Below, in pieces: positions 23,254 to 36,300 of a DNA stretch of 64,000 nt. A model generated the notes under the pieces. It was not told the DNA's origin and did not search any database. It saw only the letters and a program-made list of their open reading frames with translations. How positions within the stretch are numbered: position 1 is the stretch's first letter; the number at the start of each line of letters is the position of its first letter. The stretch comes from Diphasiastrum complanatum (taxonomy: Eukaryota; Streptophyta; Lycopodiopsida; Lycopodiales; Lycopodiaceae), in NCBI GenBank assembly GCA_029204225.1, contig CM055105.1, positions 16,749,353 through 16,813,352 on the forward strand. Direction: 5' to 3'. Made by a program: the position numbers and the translations under genes.

Positions 23254-26200
23254 ATGTTAGAGCAGCTGTTGATCTTCACCCGCGGCGGTCTTGTGCTGTG
23301 GACGTGCCGGGAGCTAGGCAATGCCCTCAAGGGCTCCCCCATCGATGCGCTGATCCGATCCTGCCTGCTTGAAGAGCGGGCTGGTGATGAAGCCTTCCAA
23401 TATGATGCGCCCGGAGCCGCCTACACGCTCAAGTGGACTTTTCATAATGAGTGCGGGCTGGTGTTCGTGGCAGTTTACCAGCGGATCTTGCACCTGCTTT
23501 ATGTGGATGAGCTTCTCAATATGGTGAAGCGAGAATTTTCAGGCGTCTATAACCCTAAGCGCACATCCTATTACGACTTCGATGATACATTTAGGCAGTT
23601 GTCGAAAGCTGCAGAAGCCAGGGCGGATGAATTCAGAAGAACAAAGCAAGCAATGCTAGCCGACACCAGGAAAAAAGGTATAGATCCCAAAAGCAAGTCT
23701 GATAAAGCTCAAAAGAAGGGTTCGAAGTCTTCTAAGAAGACTAATGGGAAAGAAGCTGGGAAGGATGGGGATAGCGATGAGGATGACGAAGGAAATGGTA
23801 ATTCGGTTCGTTCTGCCAACGGCAAGGTTGGGGGAGGCTCCAGTCACGATAGCGGGGTTACCAGAAAGGTCAGCGTGGAGAACAATGGGGGCAGTGGCAA
23901 TAGTAGCGATGAAGCCGCTGGAAAGAAGGCTTCTGAAATCGCATTTAATGTAGATAAATTGCAGAAATTAAGAAAAGGAGCTAAGAAGGGATCTTCCGTG
24001 GTTGTCAAAGCCCCCAAAGAAGAATTGGGCAAGAAAGTTAAGAAAAACAGAGTTTGGGGGGAAGCTGCTCCCCCTTCCAAACTTGATTTCACAGATCCAT
24101 CAGACGAACAAGGAGAGGCCAAGGTGGCAATTTTGGAAAATCGTGGAAAGAGTCTGATGGATAACGAAGAGGAAGAGAAATTTAGTGAGTCAGAATTTGA
24201 GGAAGATGCAGATGGGGAGGGAAACAATGGGAAGCCTGCTGCGAAGAAGATGGGATGGTTCTCTTCTATTTTCCAAAGGTATTCCATCTCAGCAAATTTG
24301 CCAATGATCAATATGTCTGCTAATTGTGTCGATTAACTCAGCTTGAATGATGTCAAAAGTGCCTTTCTCAATGGGCAACTTCAGGAGGTTTTCAAAAAGT
24401 TCATGATAGATGTCATCTTACCAACCTCACCTTGTACTTGTCCATTGTTCCATTAGCATGAAACTTGGTCTTATATACCCACTTGCAACGTTTTGGTTGC
24501 TTCCCATCCTACAATGTAGCGAGCTCCCATGTGCTATTCTTCACGACAGTGTAATACTAAAAAAAAAATTATGGCGTTCCGGAACGCCCCCCCTCCCCCC
24601 GGAATGTGTTCCAGTGCAAGGGTGGTTTAAACTATAGGGCATAAAGTCTTTAACTATGTTAATATTGGTTGGAATTTTTCAAGAAAGAAAAAATTGTCCG
24701 ACTTTTATAGCCCTTATTCTTGTGGACACTCCATTTACACTTACGTTTTGTGTCCCTTCTTTGGGTCATATTGTTATTGTAGATACATCTATTCCATATA
24801 TACCCGTTTCATACTTCGGAATGGAATGGTTCCATTCGTGGGAATGTAAAATATTTTGAATCTTTCTTTCCTTGAAAACATTCCTTCCCCCTAAGACATG
24901 TGAAATCAGAATTTTGGAAGCCAAGTTCAGTTGGGGTGTTGGGCCCCAAAAATATATGTTCAGAATTTGCACCATTTATGGACTTTGAGTTTTGTTGGCT
25001 TAAGAACAAAAATCAAGGTGTTGATTGATGGGTCTACCCAAGAAAATCTGGATTTTTTCAAACCCAAATAGCAACTTTTACTTGGGTACTGATGAAACAT
25101 AAGTAGTGCTGGCTGGCTAAGATTCTTGTTTTTTGACTTCTATATTATCATATTAATATGGATTCTTCGACTTTTTCCTTTGCATGTTTTGCTAATTTTG
25201 ACTTCTCAAATCAAGTTTCTGAACTTGGTTATGTTCCAATCTCACAAATGGATATGATTGCCTGTTGATGTTTTCTTATCTCTATGAACTTTGCATGTCT
25301 GTGATGTGTAGATTTGATAGCTATAGTTTGACTGACATCTACCCTTGAGGGCTGATGAGTAAAAACATCATAGCAAATAGTCCTTTTATGATGTAGTAAT
25401 GGTCTCAAATTGCAGGTGACTGTGTTAGTCCTCATTTTTGTCTTTACAGACCACTAATAAGCATATCTAAAAGCTACCTTTGCACTTTCTGCTGTTTGAG
25501 TATCTATTGTTTATGGGCAGCAAAAGTTTATGTCTTGCATATTGAGTGTTTCAGGCATGACCACATTTAAACTTTTCCATTTAATTATAGCTACCAGTTT
25601 TCAACCTGTGTTTCTACTTTGTTCTTCATTTGTAGCGTTGCTGGAAAATCAGCTCTTGAGAAGACAGACCTTGAGCCATCCTTGAAAGCTCTCAAGGAGC
25701 GTCTTATGACCAAGAATGTGGTAAGTACATGCGTTCTGGGTCTTGATAGTAAAATTACTTTCTGTGTGATGCCAACAGAAACAATGAGGGTGTTGTTTTT
25801 AAAGTTCGGTACTTGTGTCTTTTTAAATTTTATAAATTCTCTAATCTCTGCAATTTCACTGTTCTAGGCTGAGGAAATAGCAGAGAAGCTATGTGAGTCT
25901 GTTGCAGTCAGTCTAATAGGAAAAAAATTAGGATCCTTCACCCGGGTGGCATCAACTGTACAGGTACAAGTGTGATGGTTTTTACTGGTTTACAGTTTTT
26001 ACAGTTCAAGCAACATAAAATGGTCCGTTCTCATAGGTTTCCTCCTGAGAGAAAAAGTATCTATTCTTGCATGCAGGCGGCTATGGAAGACGCACTTTTA
26101 CGTATTCTTACTCCAAAACGTTCAATTGACATCTTGCGAGATGTACAGTCAGCTAAGGAACAGGGTCGACCTTATGTTATCGTATTTGTAGGTGTAAATG

Positions 26201-27247
26201 GTGTTGGAAAGTCAACTAACCTTGCTAAGGTGCATAAAGTCCTCGATTTTCCCATTCATCCCGTGACTTGCTACAGACTGTTATTGCATTACTCATGGCA
26301 TGTTGGCTTTCAAAATAAACACTTTTTGAACTTGGACGACCATCTTTGTTTGTCTAATTGCGTATCTTCAGAAAGAAAATTGGTGTCATGATCTTTATAC
26401 AATGAAATGGCATTAGGTTGGATGTCAGCATAAGATGTTGCACTGCAAAGTTTAACGCAATTTCTGGTTTCCAGCTCTTGAAGAATCTAACAATGATTTG
26501 AAATGTGGTTGGACTCGGGTTTTTTGAAGGTTGCATATTGGTTGTTACAGCACGAAGTTAGTGTTATGATGGCTGCATGTGATACTTTCAGATCAGGTGC
26601 TGTTGAGCAGCTCCGTACACATGCACGCCGCTTGCAGGTATGAAGTACAATAACGGGGTAATCAGAATGTAGTTGTTTGAGTCACTTGGTGGATCATCCA
26701 TTGTATCTGAGATTTTCCATTTGCCCAATCAAGCAAACAGAAGCACTTATACTTTCTGAAAATCGGTGGTTTCTATGACCTCTGACCGATTGCCATTATC
26801 AAAGTCTGGTTTATTTTGGCCTCATTTTACTCTCCTGGACTGTGGATATCAGATACCTATATTTGAAAGGGGCTATGAGAAGGATCCAGCGATTGTAGCG
26901 AAAGAGGCAATTCGTGAAGCCATGCAGACCAAGCAAGATGTGGTTTTGGTAGATACTGCAGGACGAATGCAGGTGATAATTTTGTTACCACTGTTACACC
27001 CACAAGCTTTCAAGCTGTTCGATCCTGTGGATCAAACTTGTAGTCTCATCTTGACTAACTTTGAGTGGGCACACTGCCACAGGACAATGAGCCTTTGATG
27101 AGGGCCTTATCGAAGTTAATTAACTTGAATAAACCAGACTTGGTATTATTCGTGGGAGAAGCTCTTGTTGGTAATGATGCTGTGGATCAGCTAACTAAAT
27201 TTAACCAGGTAAAAAGCTTTTTGTCACTTATAAGTTATGACATAGCA

Positions 27248-27311
<64 letters not shown>

Positions 27312-30300
27312 AGTTTTATGCAGAATAGAGATGCGCTATTTTCTGTTGAGAATTGAAGGTGTTGCTGGCAGAATATGTTGAACATTATTAGTCTGGATGC
27401 AAACATGGCTTTTTGAACATTAAAGATTTGTTTGAAATTTAGTTCGGGTGTCCAATGCTGCCATTGCTTTTAGGATGAACTCATATGCAGCAACTTTTAA
27501 ATATTATTTGGATTCCTATAATTGTATGCTTTTCAACAATTTGCATTAATGCCCAAGTTGATTTGATTTAGCATACAACAAAAAAAAGCTGTATAAAAAA
27601 CCCTTTTAGTTTCTGGCTACCACAGTATGCTCCATCGTAAAAAATGTGTCTATGATGAGTCTGACAGGAAGAGACTTGATAATCTCCTCTTCAGTTCCTT
27701 GGACACTTTTTGGCACGAGTTCATCCCACGTGCTCCTCCCCCCATCCTGTTAGACCCATAGTCTTGGACTAATTACGCCACCACTCTCTATACCATACCT
27801 GCTAATACTCCCAATTCTCCTCGCCCTTCTTGTTAAAATTTTTATTCCTATTCCAGGCCTTCTGTTGTAGCAAAAACAAGTGCTGGTTTAGGGTTTAAAG
27901 CACAATTGTAGCTATGTTTAGTGTAGACTATGATCAATCAGGTCATGTCTCCTGCCGGTAATTTATGAATCACATATATTGAGTGCCCATTGGCTTCAAT
28001 GCTCAGGGTTTTAAGTTATAACTTACAAAGATTAATAGTTGAAGTCTCTTAAAGATGTTTTTGAATTTTGAAACATAATAGTAGGTAGTTGATCAGTGAT
28101 AGCAAGGCACCTAGTATTTGATCCTTAGAATCGGACCAATGTCTTCCATGCTCAGTGTTATATAAGTCAAGAAGATTGAAGAGCTCTTCAAAACTAGTTC
28201 GAAACATGGTAATGATGAATTGAAAGCAACACAATTCAACTGTCACACATAAAAATCTAGCTTTAATTTAGGCCCTCTAACAATGTAAACAAGCCATTAA
28301 TGATTAGACACCTATAAATATGCCCTTAGTGTCAGAATTTGTGATACAAATTCCAGATGGAGATACTAGTCCTACTAGCACTCACACAAAACCAAGCATA
28401 GAGAGAATTCAGGTCATAGGAGAATTGAGCAATTGCTCTAGCATAATAGAATTGAATGGAATAGTTGTGGTGGGGCGCCAGCCTTCTTATATAGTTTCTC
28501 TAATGATTGATAAAGGCTAATGAGCCTAAAGTAAATAGCAAAATAGCAAAAGCTATTTACTAATAATACTACCTATATATGGTAAGAACCAAAAAAAGAA
28601 CTAAGACATGCATAAGCCTTAAAAAAAACAAATTTACTATAAATAGAATGGCCCCTAAAAATAGCGCACAGGCATGGCCAAACCATCATTAAGGGGTATC
28701 AAATAAACATCAATTCCTAACACTCTCCCTTAATGTTTACTTTGTTATCCATTACTCCTAGAAGTTCTCTAAACTTCTGAAATTTTTCTTTGCCAAGACC
28801 TTTGGTAAAGATATCTGCGACTTGTTCTTCCATAGGGCAATAGGTAAGCCCCACTTCATCACTTTGAATTTTCTCTCGGATGAAGTGTTGTTGTACTTCA
28901 ATATGCTTTGTCTTGCTGTGCAAAACTGGATTTTTCGCCAATTTAATACAACTCTGATTGTCGCATTGAAGTACCATAGGTGAATCTTGTACCATATGTA
29001 GATCATGTAGAATCCTTCGCAACCATATTGCTTCACATGTTGCACTTGTAGTAGCTCGATATTCTGCCTCTGTAGATGATAAAGCAATAGTATGTTGCTT
29101 CTTTGAACTCCAAGAGATAGCACTTGAACCAAGATTAAAAACATAACCTGTAGTAGATCTTCGGTCTTCCGCATCTCCAGCCCAATCAGCATCCACATAT
29201 CCCTGTAACTTCAAATCATCCTGTCTACCATAGAGAATACCAAATCTCAAAGCGCCCTGGATATATTTGAGTATTCGCTTAGCAGCTTTCCAGTGAATCT
29301 GCTTAGGCTTAGCCATAAACTGACTAACCATACTCACAGCATAAGCAATATCTGGGCTTGTAGTAGTTAGATAGATTAAGCTTCCAACAAGCTTTCTATA
29401 TAACGTCTCATCTACATCCTAATCTTCCTCAGCTTTAGTAAGCTTACATCCGCTATCATAAGGTGTAGAAATAGGCTTGCACTCTGTCATATTTTTCAAG
29501 AAGTTCATGAGCATACTTAGATTGAGAAATAAAAGTCCCTGTGCTACTCTCCATACCTCAATTTCAAGAAAATATTGTAGTGAACCAAGATCTTTCATAT
29601 CAAACTCTGATGAGAGATCTTTCTTGATTCCCTAATCATACTATGATCTAATCTTGTAATAATAAGATCATCCACATACACCACTACAACTACAATATGA
29701 TTATCCCTGATCAAAACATAAAGTTTATGCTCCGAACTACTTCTCTGAAAGCCAAGCTCCTCAAAGTATGTTTCAATCCTTGTGTACCACGCCCTGGGTG
29801 CCTGCCTTAAGTCCATATAGTGCCTTGTCCAACCTGCAAACCTTGTATTCATGTCCTGCTATTATGTATCCCTCTAGCTGCTCCATGTAGACTTCTTCCT
29901 CTAGAAATCCATTCAGGAATGCACTCTTTACATCCATTTGTTGAATATTCCATCCAAACTGAGCTGCAATGATCAAACAGTCCTCATAGTAGTAGACTTA
30001 GCAACTGGTGCAAAAGTTTTCTCGTAGTCAATCCCTTCCTGTTAACCTTTTGTCACCAATCTTGCCTTATGTTTATCTATAGAACCATCTGATTTGTACT
30101 TAGTTCTATAGACCCACTTGCATCCAATGGCCTTTTTACCTGTAGGTAACTGAACAAGTCTCCAAGTCTTGTTCTTTATGGTGGTCATATATGCAAAATG
30201 TACATCCCCATCTTCATGATGATCCTTCTGTCAAACTTCTTGTCGATCTTGATCTTCATGTTGCTTTAAAAGTATAGTTGATCTCCTAGTTCCATTTGTA

Positions 30301-33300
30301 CTGGATTCTCCCTGTTCCATAATAACACTATCCTTGATAGTTTCATAGTACCACCTAGGCAATCTTATAGCTTCTGATGTAGGATGCTTCCTGCCTAGTG
30401 AAGTAGGAGGTGAATAAGTATCCCGTATACTTGACCTCTCCTTCCTCTTTCCTATCTCAACCAAAGTCACTCTAGGTTCTTGAATTGGCGTAGACGATAC
30501 ATGTGTCGATTCAGGTTCCTGTAATAACTCATCACCTAATATAGGGATTCCTCCATCTTGATCCTTATCAAAATATATCTCTGTATCTTTATGATTTGAT
30601 TCCTCATCAAAGACTACATCCCTACTTACGATTATTTTCTTACCCTCCAAGTCATATAACCTGTATCCCTTCTCTTGATTATCATAACCAAGAAATAAAC
30701 ACTTGGTCGCCTTAGAATCCAATTTGCTCCTTGAATCCTTAGGTATGTAAGAATTAGCATACTGCCAAACACTCTCAAATGACTTACATCTAGCTTCTGA
30801 CCCGTGTAAGCTTCCTCTGGAGTTCGATTCTCTACAACCTTTGTAGGACTTCAATTCAAAAGATAAACCGCTGTCTTAACTGCTTCACCCCAAAACATAT
30901 TCGGAAGATTTTTACTCTTGAGCATACTCCTTGCAGTTTCTACTATAGACCGGTTCTTTCTTTCTGCAACTCCATTTTGTTGAGGCATGTCCGTATTTGC
31001 AAATTGTCTTTTTATAGCTTGATCCTTGCAAAACACCTGAAATTCCGCAGAAAGATACTTTCCCCCTTTGTCTGAGCGAAGTATCTTAATTTGTCTATTT
31101 GTTTTTTTCTCCACCTGTGTCTTAAGCCATGTGAAATACTTGAAAGCTTCACCCTTATTCTTCAGAAGATAGATCCATGTCTTCCTAGAATAGTCATCCA
31201 CAAACACCATAAAGTAACTTGCTCTCCCATAAGATTGAGTCCTCATAGGACCACACAAATCTGTATGAACAAGTTCTAGAACATTTTTCGCCCTGAATGT
31301 ACTAGGCAAAAATTTCTTCATATGATGCTTGCCTAAGACACAGCCTTCACAAACCTTGTGATCAGAAACGACTTGAGGTAAACCTATAACCATGTTAAAT
31401 TTCCTCAAGACTTTAGACTTTTGTAATTCAGATGTCCATACCTCTCGTGCCATAACTTACTCAATGATCCAGTATCCGCAACACTTGCATGATGATCCAT
31501 CACCTGAGCTTGAAGTTTAAACAACCGCCCTGCAAGTATGCCCTCAGCTACTACTACATCATTTTTCCTCTTGATAAGACACCGTTGTTCATCAAATTGC
31601 ACCATGTGTTGCTTTGCAATAGCTGATACTGAGAGTAAGTTTTTCTTGATTCCTAGTACATAAAGCACATCCTTTATGTTTCCAATCTTCCCTTAAGGTA
31701 ATTGTACTTGTACTTTTTCAACTCCCTTTATATCATATGTGTAGTTGTCCCCCAACATCACATTTGACCCATCATCTAATTTTTGAAAATTAGATAGCCA
31801 GTCTCGCCTAGGTGTCATGTGCTTCGAAGCTCCTGAATCAATAAACCAATAGTCATCTTCCTTCGAGAAGCCACCACCAGAAGATGTCAATGCCGAAAAC
31901 AACTGATAGTCTTCAAGATCCAAAGGACTCAATTTTGCATTAAATGTTTCTTCTTCTTCAACAAAATTCCCGTCTTGCTTTTTCTTGAATTTGTTGTGCC
32001 AGCACTCCTTTGCATAATGTCCAGTTTCCTTTTCGAACCACTTTCTTTCCGTCTTCTGATCGATTCAATTGATTCTCCTCCATATCTTGTTGCTTCTTCT
32101 TCTTCTTCCTCCCTTTGCCACGCTTCTTGGAACTTTGCTCTTACTTCTTTGCCAGGAATGCCTATGCCTTGAAATCGTCCTTGTTGACAATATTCTTTTG
32201 TCTTATTTCTTCCTGTAGTAAGATAGCAATTAGCTCATCGAAAGAAGGTCTCGTTTCTCTTAACAATAGCATCATTACAAGGTTCTGATAGGCCAAGGGT
32301 AGACAATTAAGCACAATGGATACCAATACTGAATCTTGAACACTTTCTCCAATTGCAATAAGTTGCCCTCTCAGATCTTTCACTCGAGTAAAGTAGTCCG
32401 TTACTGATTCACCTATACCCATCTTCAACGTGTGAAGCTTATTAGTCAAGAACAAGATCCGTGACTGATTTACCGTCTCATAAAAGTTCTTCATTATATC
32501 CCAAGCCTCCTTGGGTCCAGCAACATCTCTGATATGAGGTATAATCATATCTCTAACTGATAAATTGATGATATGATGAGCTTTTCTTCTACGTCTCTGA
32601 TACTCCCGCAACTCTCTGTCAGTGGTAGGAGGTATCTCGACACCTGTGACGATCTCCCAATATTCTCTATCTTGGAGAATATTTTGCATCTTGAACTTCC
32701 ATATGTTGTAGTTCGTTCCATCTAGCTTGCTAGACTCTGGCAACACAACATCGTTCAATCCTGCCATTGTTCTGATCCGTAACAATTCTTAGCAACCTAA
32801 TTTTTCGAGCAAACAAAATCATCTATTCTTTAGATCTGTATCCCTGCTTGTGAATTGACCCAGAACTCTCCTCTTCCAGCAACCAGCTCAGTTCTAGGTA
32901 TTCCTCCACCAAACCAGAATCAGGTCTGATCAGAAGGTCTTCAAAAGACTCAATGATTAGGTCAACAGGCCAGTAAACCAGCCAGTAATCAGGTCCAGAT
33001 TAGAAGCAAACAGAGCCAACAAACTTCTTCCGTGATCTGACTTCTGTCCAGCGATCTGATTCAGATCTGACAGCGATTGGCCTCCAATAACAATGTTCTG
33101 ACAGCGATCTGCCTCCAGTAGACAGTACTGCAGCAAACAACTTTGTAGCCAGCATAGACAGTGATCTGGCAGTAGCAATCTGTAGGCAATAGCCAGATTC
33201 CAGCGCTCTAATCAATTCTGATCTCAGCAAACAGATTTCCAACAATCTGTAGGCTTGATTCCAACTCAGCAAACAATAGACAGCTGTCAGTTTTGATTCA

Positions 33301-36300
33301 AACAGCAGTTCGGATCTGCTTTCAACTCAGCGATCCACCAAGCTTGATTCCAGCGGACTGATCAACGTGCAACTAGCAATCCAACACACAGCTACAACCA
33401 GCGATCCACACCTTCAATTCACTTCTTGCAACCCTGCAATAAGAAATCTGTCTGTCACCAAAAAGCCTGCTCTGATACCTTGTGAATTGGTGATACAAAT
33501 TCTAGATTGAGATACTAGTCCTACTAGCACTCACACCAAACCAAGCATAGAGAGAATTCAGATCATAGGAGAATTGAGCAATTGCTCTCTAGCATAATAG
33601 AATTGAATGGAATAGTTGTGGTGGGGCGCCAGCCTTCTTATATAGTTTCTCTAATGATTGATAAAAGCTAATGAGCCTAAAGTAAATAGCAAAATAGCAA
33701 AAGCTATTTACGAATAATACTACCTATATATGGTAAGAACCAAAAAAGAACCAAGTACTAAATAGATCCTAATCTATTTGTAGTGCACCCACCTACATGC
33801 ATAAGCCTTAAAAAAACGAATTTACTATAAATAGAATGGCCCCTAAAAATAGCACGCAGGCATGGCCAAACCATCATTAAGGGGTATCAAATAAACATTA
33901 ATTCTTAACACTTAGAAACTATAAAATTCACATATATTAAATTCAAGATAGCTCCGCTGCCTGCCAATCGATTTAATGAACTCTCTATTTGACTCAAATC
34001 ATATTTTTATATTGACATGGTTCAAATATAGGAGATATTTGTGTACTGATTCAATGAAGATTATACTCGAAATGAATTAGGTAGTCAGAAGAAAAAAAGT
34101 TTTGTACAAACGTATCAATCTATTTTTTAAAAAAAAATTGTGATTCAAACCGGGCCACTCCAATTGGTCTCAGTTCAAATTGCAGCTTGATGAAACTTTG
34201 GTTGCCAGTGGCTACTCATGTTTGTGACATCTTTCATTGTAGTTTATTGAGGGCTGCTAATGGTGATGATGAGGATCGTTCAGCTACTTTACCTGATGGT
34301 CCAGAGTTGTTCTCTTTCCTATGCTCTTTCCTATCAGCTGCTATACGTTAGGTCAATCATGAGAGATGGCGGTGACACTCGGTTAGGTCCTTAGTATAGT
34401 GGGATGGATGAGCTATTGACAAGGCCACATGAGAGCCCGTTGATGTTTTTGCGGACATGCCACTCTTACAGGATCAGGCAAGGCCCTGGCGGCCACTATA
34501 TAGTCTCGAGCATCACAGGACACATAGCCTTAAGGGCTTCTATTTCATTTATTTATGGTAGTACGTACGGCAGTTTTTTAATATATGCTCTAATTTATTG
34601 CGAATCGTCTTTTCCTGTCTTTGAGCTTTTGTGATGCCATATTTGTGATTGATCTCTCATAATATGATGAGGAAAACATATGAATCTTAGATATATAAGG
34701 GGCAGTACCGATCGGACTCCAGAGTGCCCAAACAGAGGTCACCTTGCCGAGAGCCTCTTTGAAGATGGCAAATGATGAACCATATTTAAGAAAAATGGTC
34801 AAGGGCCTGGAGGGTCTAACATAAATTTAATGTGCTGCCGGTCAAATACCTCTAGCATGCATGCTTAATTTCCAATAAATATCCCTTAAGTAGGGACTCC
34901 ATTTGTTTGGCTTTGCTGCTAGCCTTCATTATGACTGAGTCTGCCCTTCACTGCCATCCTTCACCCTTAGTTACTTCGTATAGTTTCCTGATAGTATGAT
35001 AGATGTAAATAAGGGGCATTTCTGTCATAGAGAATCATGTTTCATATAAAATCATCTAGGAAGCTGGAACTCACATTAAGTTTTGTTGACTATTTTGCTA
35101 CTAGTTGTCTTGGTGGCAGTGCGAACACCCTATTTTATAGTCATCCTACACAGAAAAGCAATTGTCCTACAGGCTACAGCATCAGTTTTCATTTTTTTGA
35201 AATTTATTTTGGCAAAAGGTAAATCACAATGCAGCTTGCATTTATGCTCTACAGAAAAAGTAAGTAAATGAGCAAACATCAGTTTGCAGGTGGCACGTGA
35301 AGACACAGTTTAAGTCTTAAGATTGTTGTTTCGAACTTTTATAAACAAAACTTACACGTAACACACCTACTTGCTATTAGAAATCTTCAGAGTACTGCAT
35401 ATGACGTACCCTGTGCTTGAATATATAATAGTCAAGAGATTTAAGCTAACTTATCAGGTTAAAGAAGATTTAAACTAAGGACTACCTAGCACTACTTACC
35501 AAAGGGGCAGGTAATTTTTTCTCCTAGGAAGCATTTGTTTTTGTAATCTGAATAAGGTACATTAGGTTTGAGCATGCGCAGGCAGCTACTAGTGAGATAG
35601 TTTGATAGTACTTTCTTCTGGCCTATATTTAGCCTGCTGACAAATAATGACAAAATTTAAGCGAATTTTCTTGAGTTACGAAGATTCAGTGTAAGAATTC
35701 AGTGTAAGAATTATCCAGCACTGTTTACGAAGAGACAGTGGCCTTTTTTTTGGTAAATGAGATGATATGTAGAGAGACTTCAAAATTTTGAGTATTCACA
35801 CGCAGATACAAGTCAGTTACTCAGATGTGAGCACGATGGATATACCCTACCCATGTTGCAAGGTACTCTTTGATACAGTCCAGGTTTCCCAGTAGCTCGA
35901 AGAAGTACATCTTACCTTGCGACAGTGCACCAATTGACGACAAACAGCTGAATGATCTCCTTCAGATATAAGACATTTTCTTGAGTTCCCATACATTAAA
36001 TTAAATCGTTCTAGTCTATTCTCCTCTTACCATCCAGTTGGTTTACTGAAGGTTTTATACATTGGATCATAGAATCTGAGAACCGTTTATGGTTCACCAC
36101 GGTTCACAAAAAATTTAAGGGTGAAACGTGTAATTAATTAATTGTTTTTTTGTTCTCCCCCCCAAAAACAGCCCAAAAATATGCAAAAGAAAGGCCAAAA
36201 GAAACCAGAATTGTTAGGGAGTTTAATTTTTTTTTTTTGGGGAGGACCATAGCATTTGTGAAATGAGGACCAAAAATGAGGAATCTGTGAAATGAGGACC

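Larger units (their letters stand above)
28330..33910 (-). mobile_element. Copia LTR retrotransposon D, antisense in SRPRA intron 7
   Basis: LTRs at 28330-28722 and 33481-33910 are flanked by CTTAG on both sides (28325-28329 and 33911-33915). The right LTR is longer because about 37 bases near 33755-33795 are absent from the left. Orientation is minus: primer site next to the right LTR, polypurine tract next to the left. Gag, protease, integrase, RT and RNase H are all present in order but frameshifted, so the copy is dead. It enlarges intron 7 by 5.6 kb without touching exons. Confidence 0.93.

Noticed and set aside
23844-24311. 155-codon minus-strand ORF
   Set aside because: Antisense of the charged linker in SRPRA exon 1; no motif.
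34404-34634. 76-codon ORF within SRPRA intron 7
   Set aside because: No motif and no splice context linking it to the gene; treated as chance.
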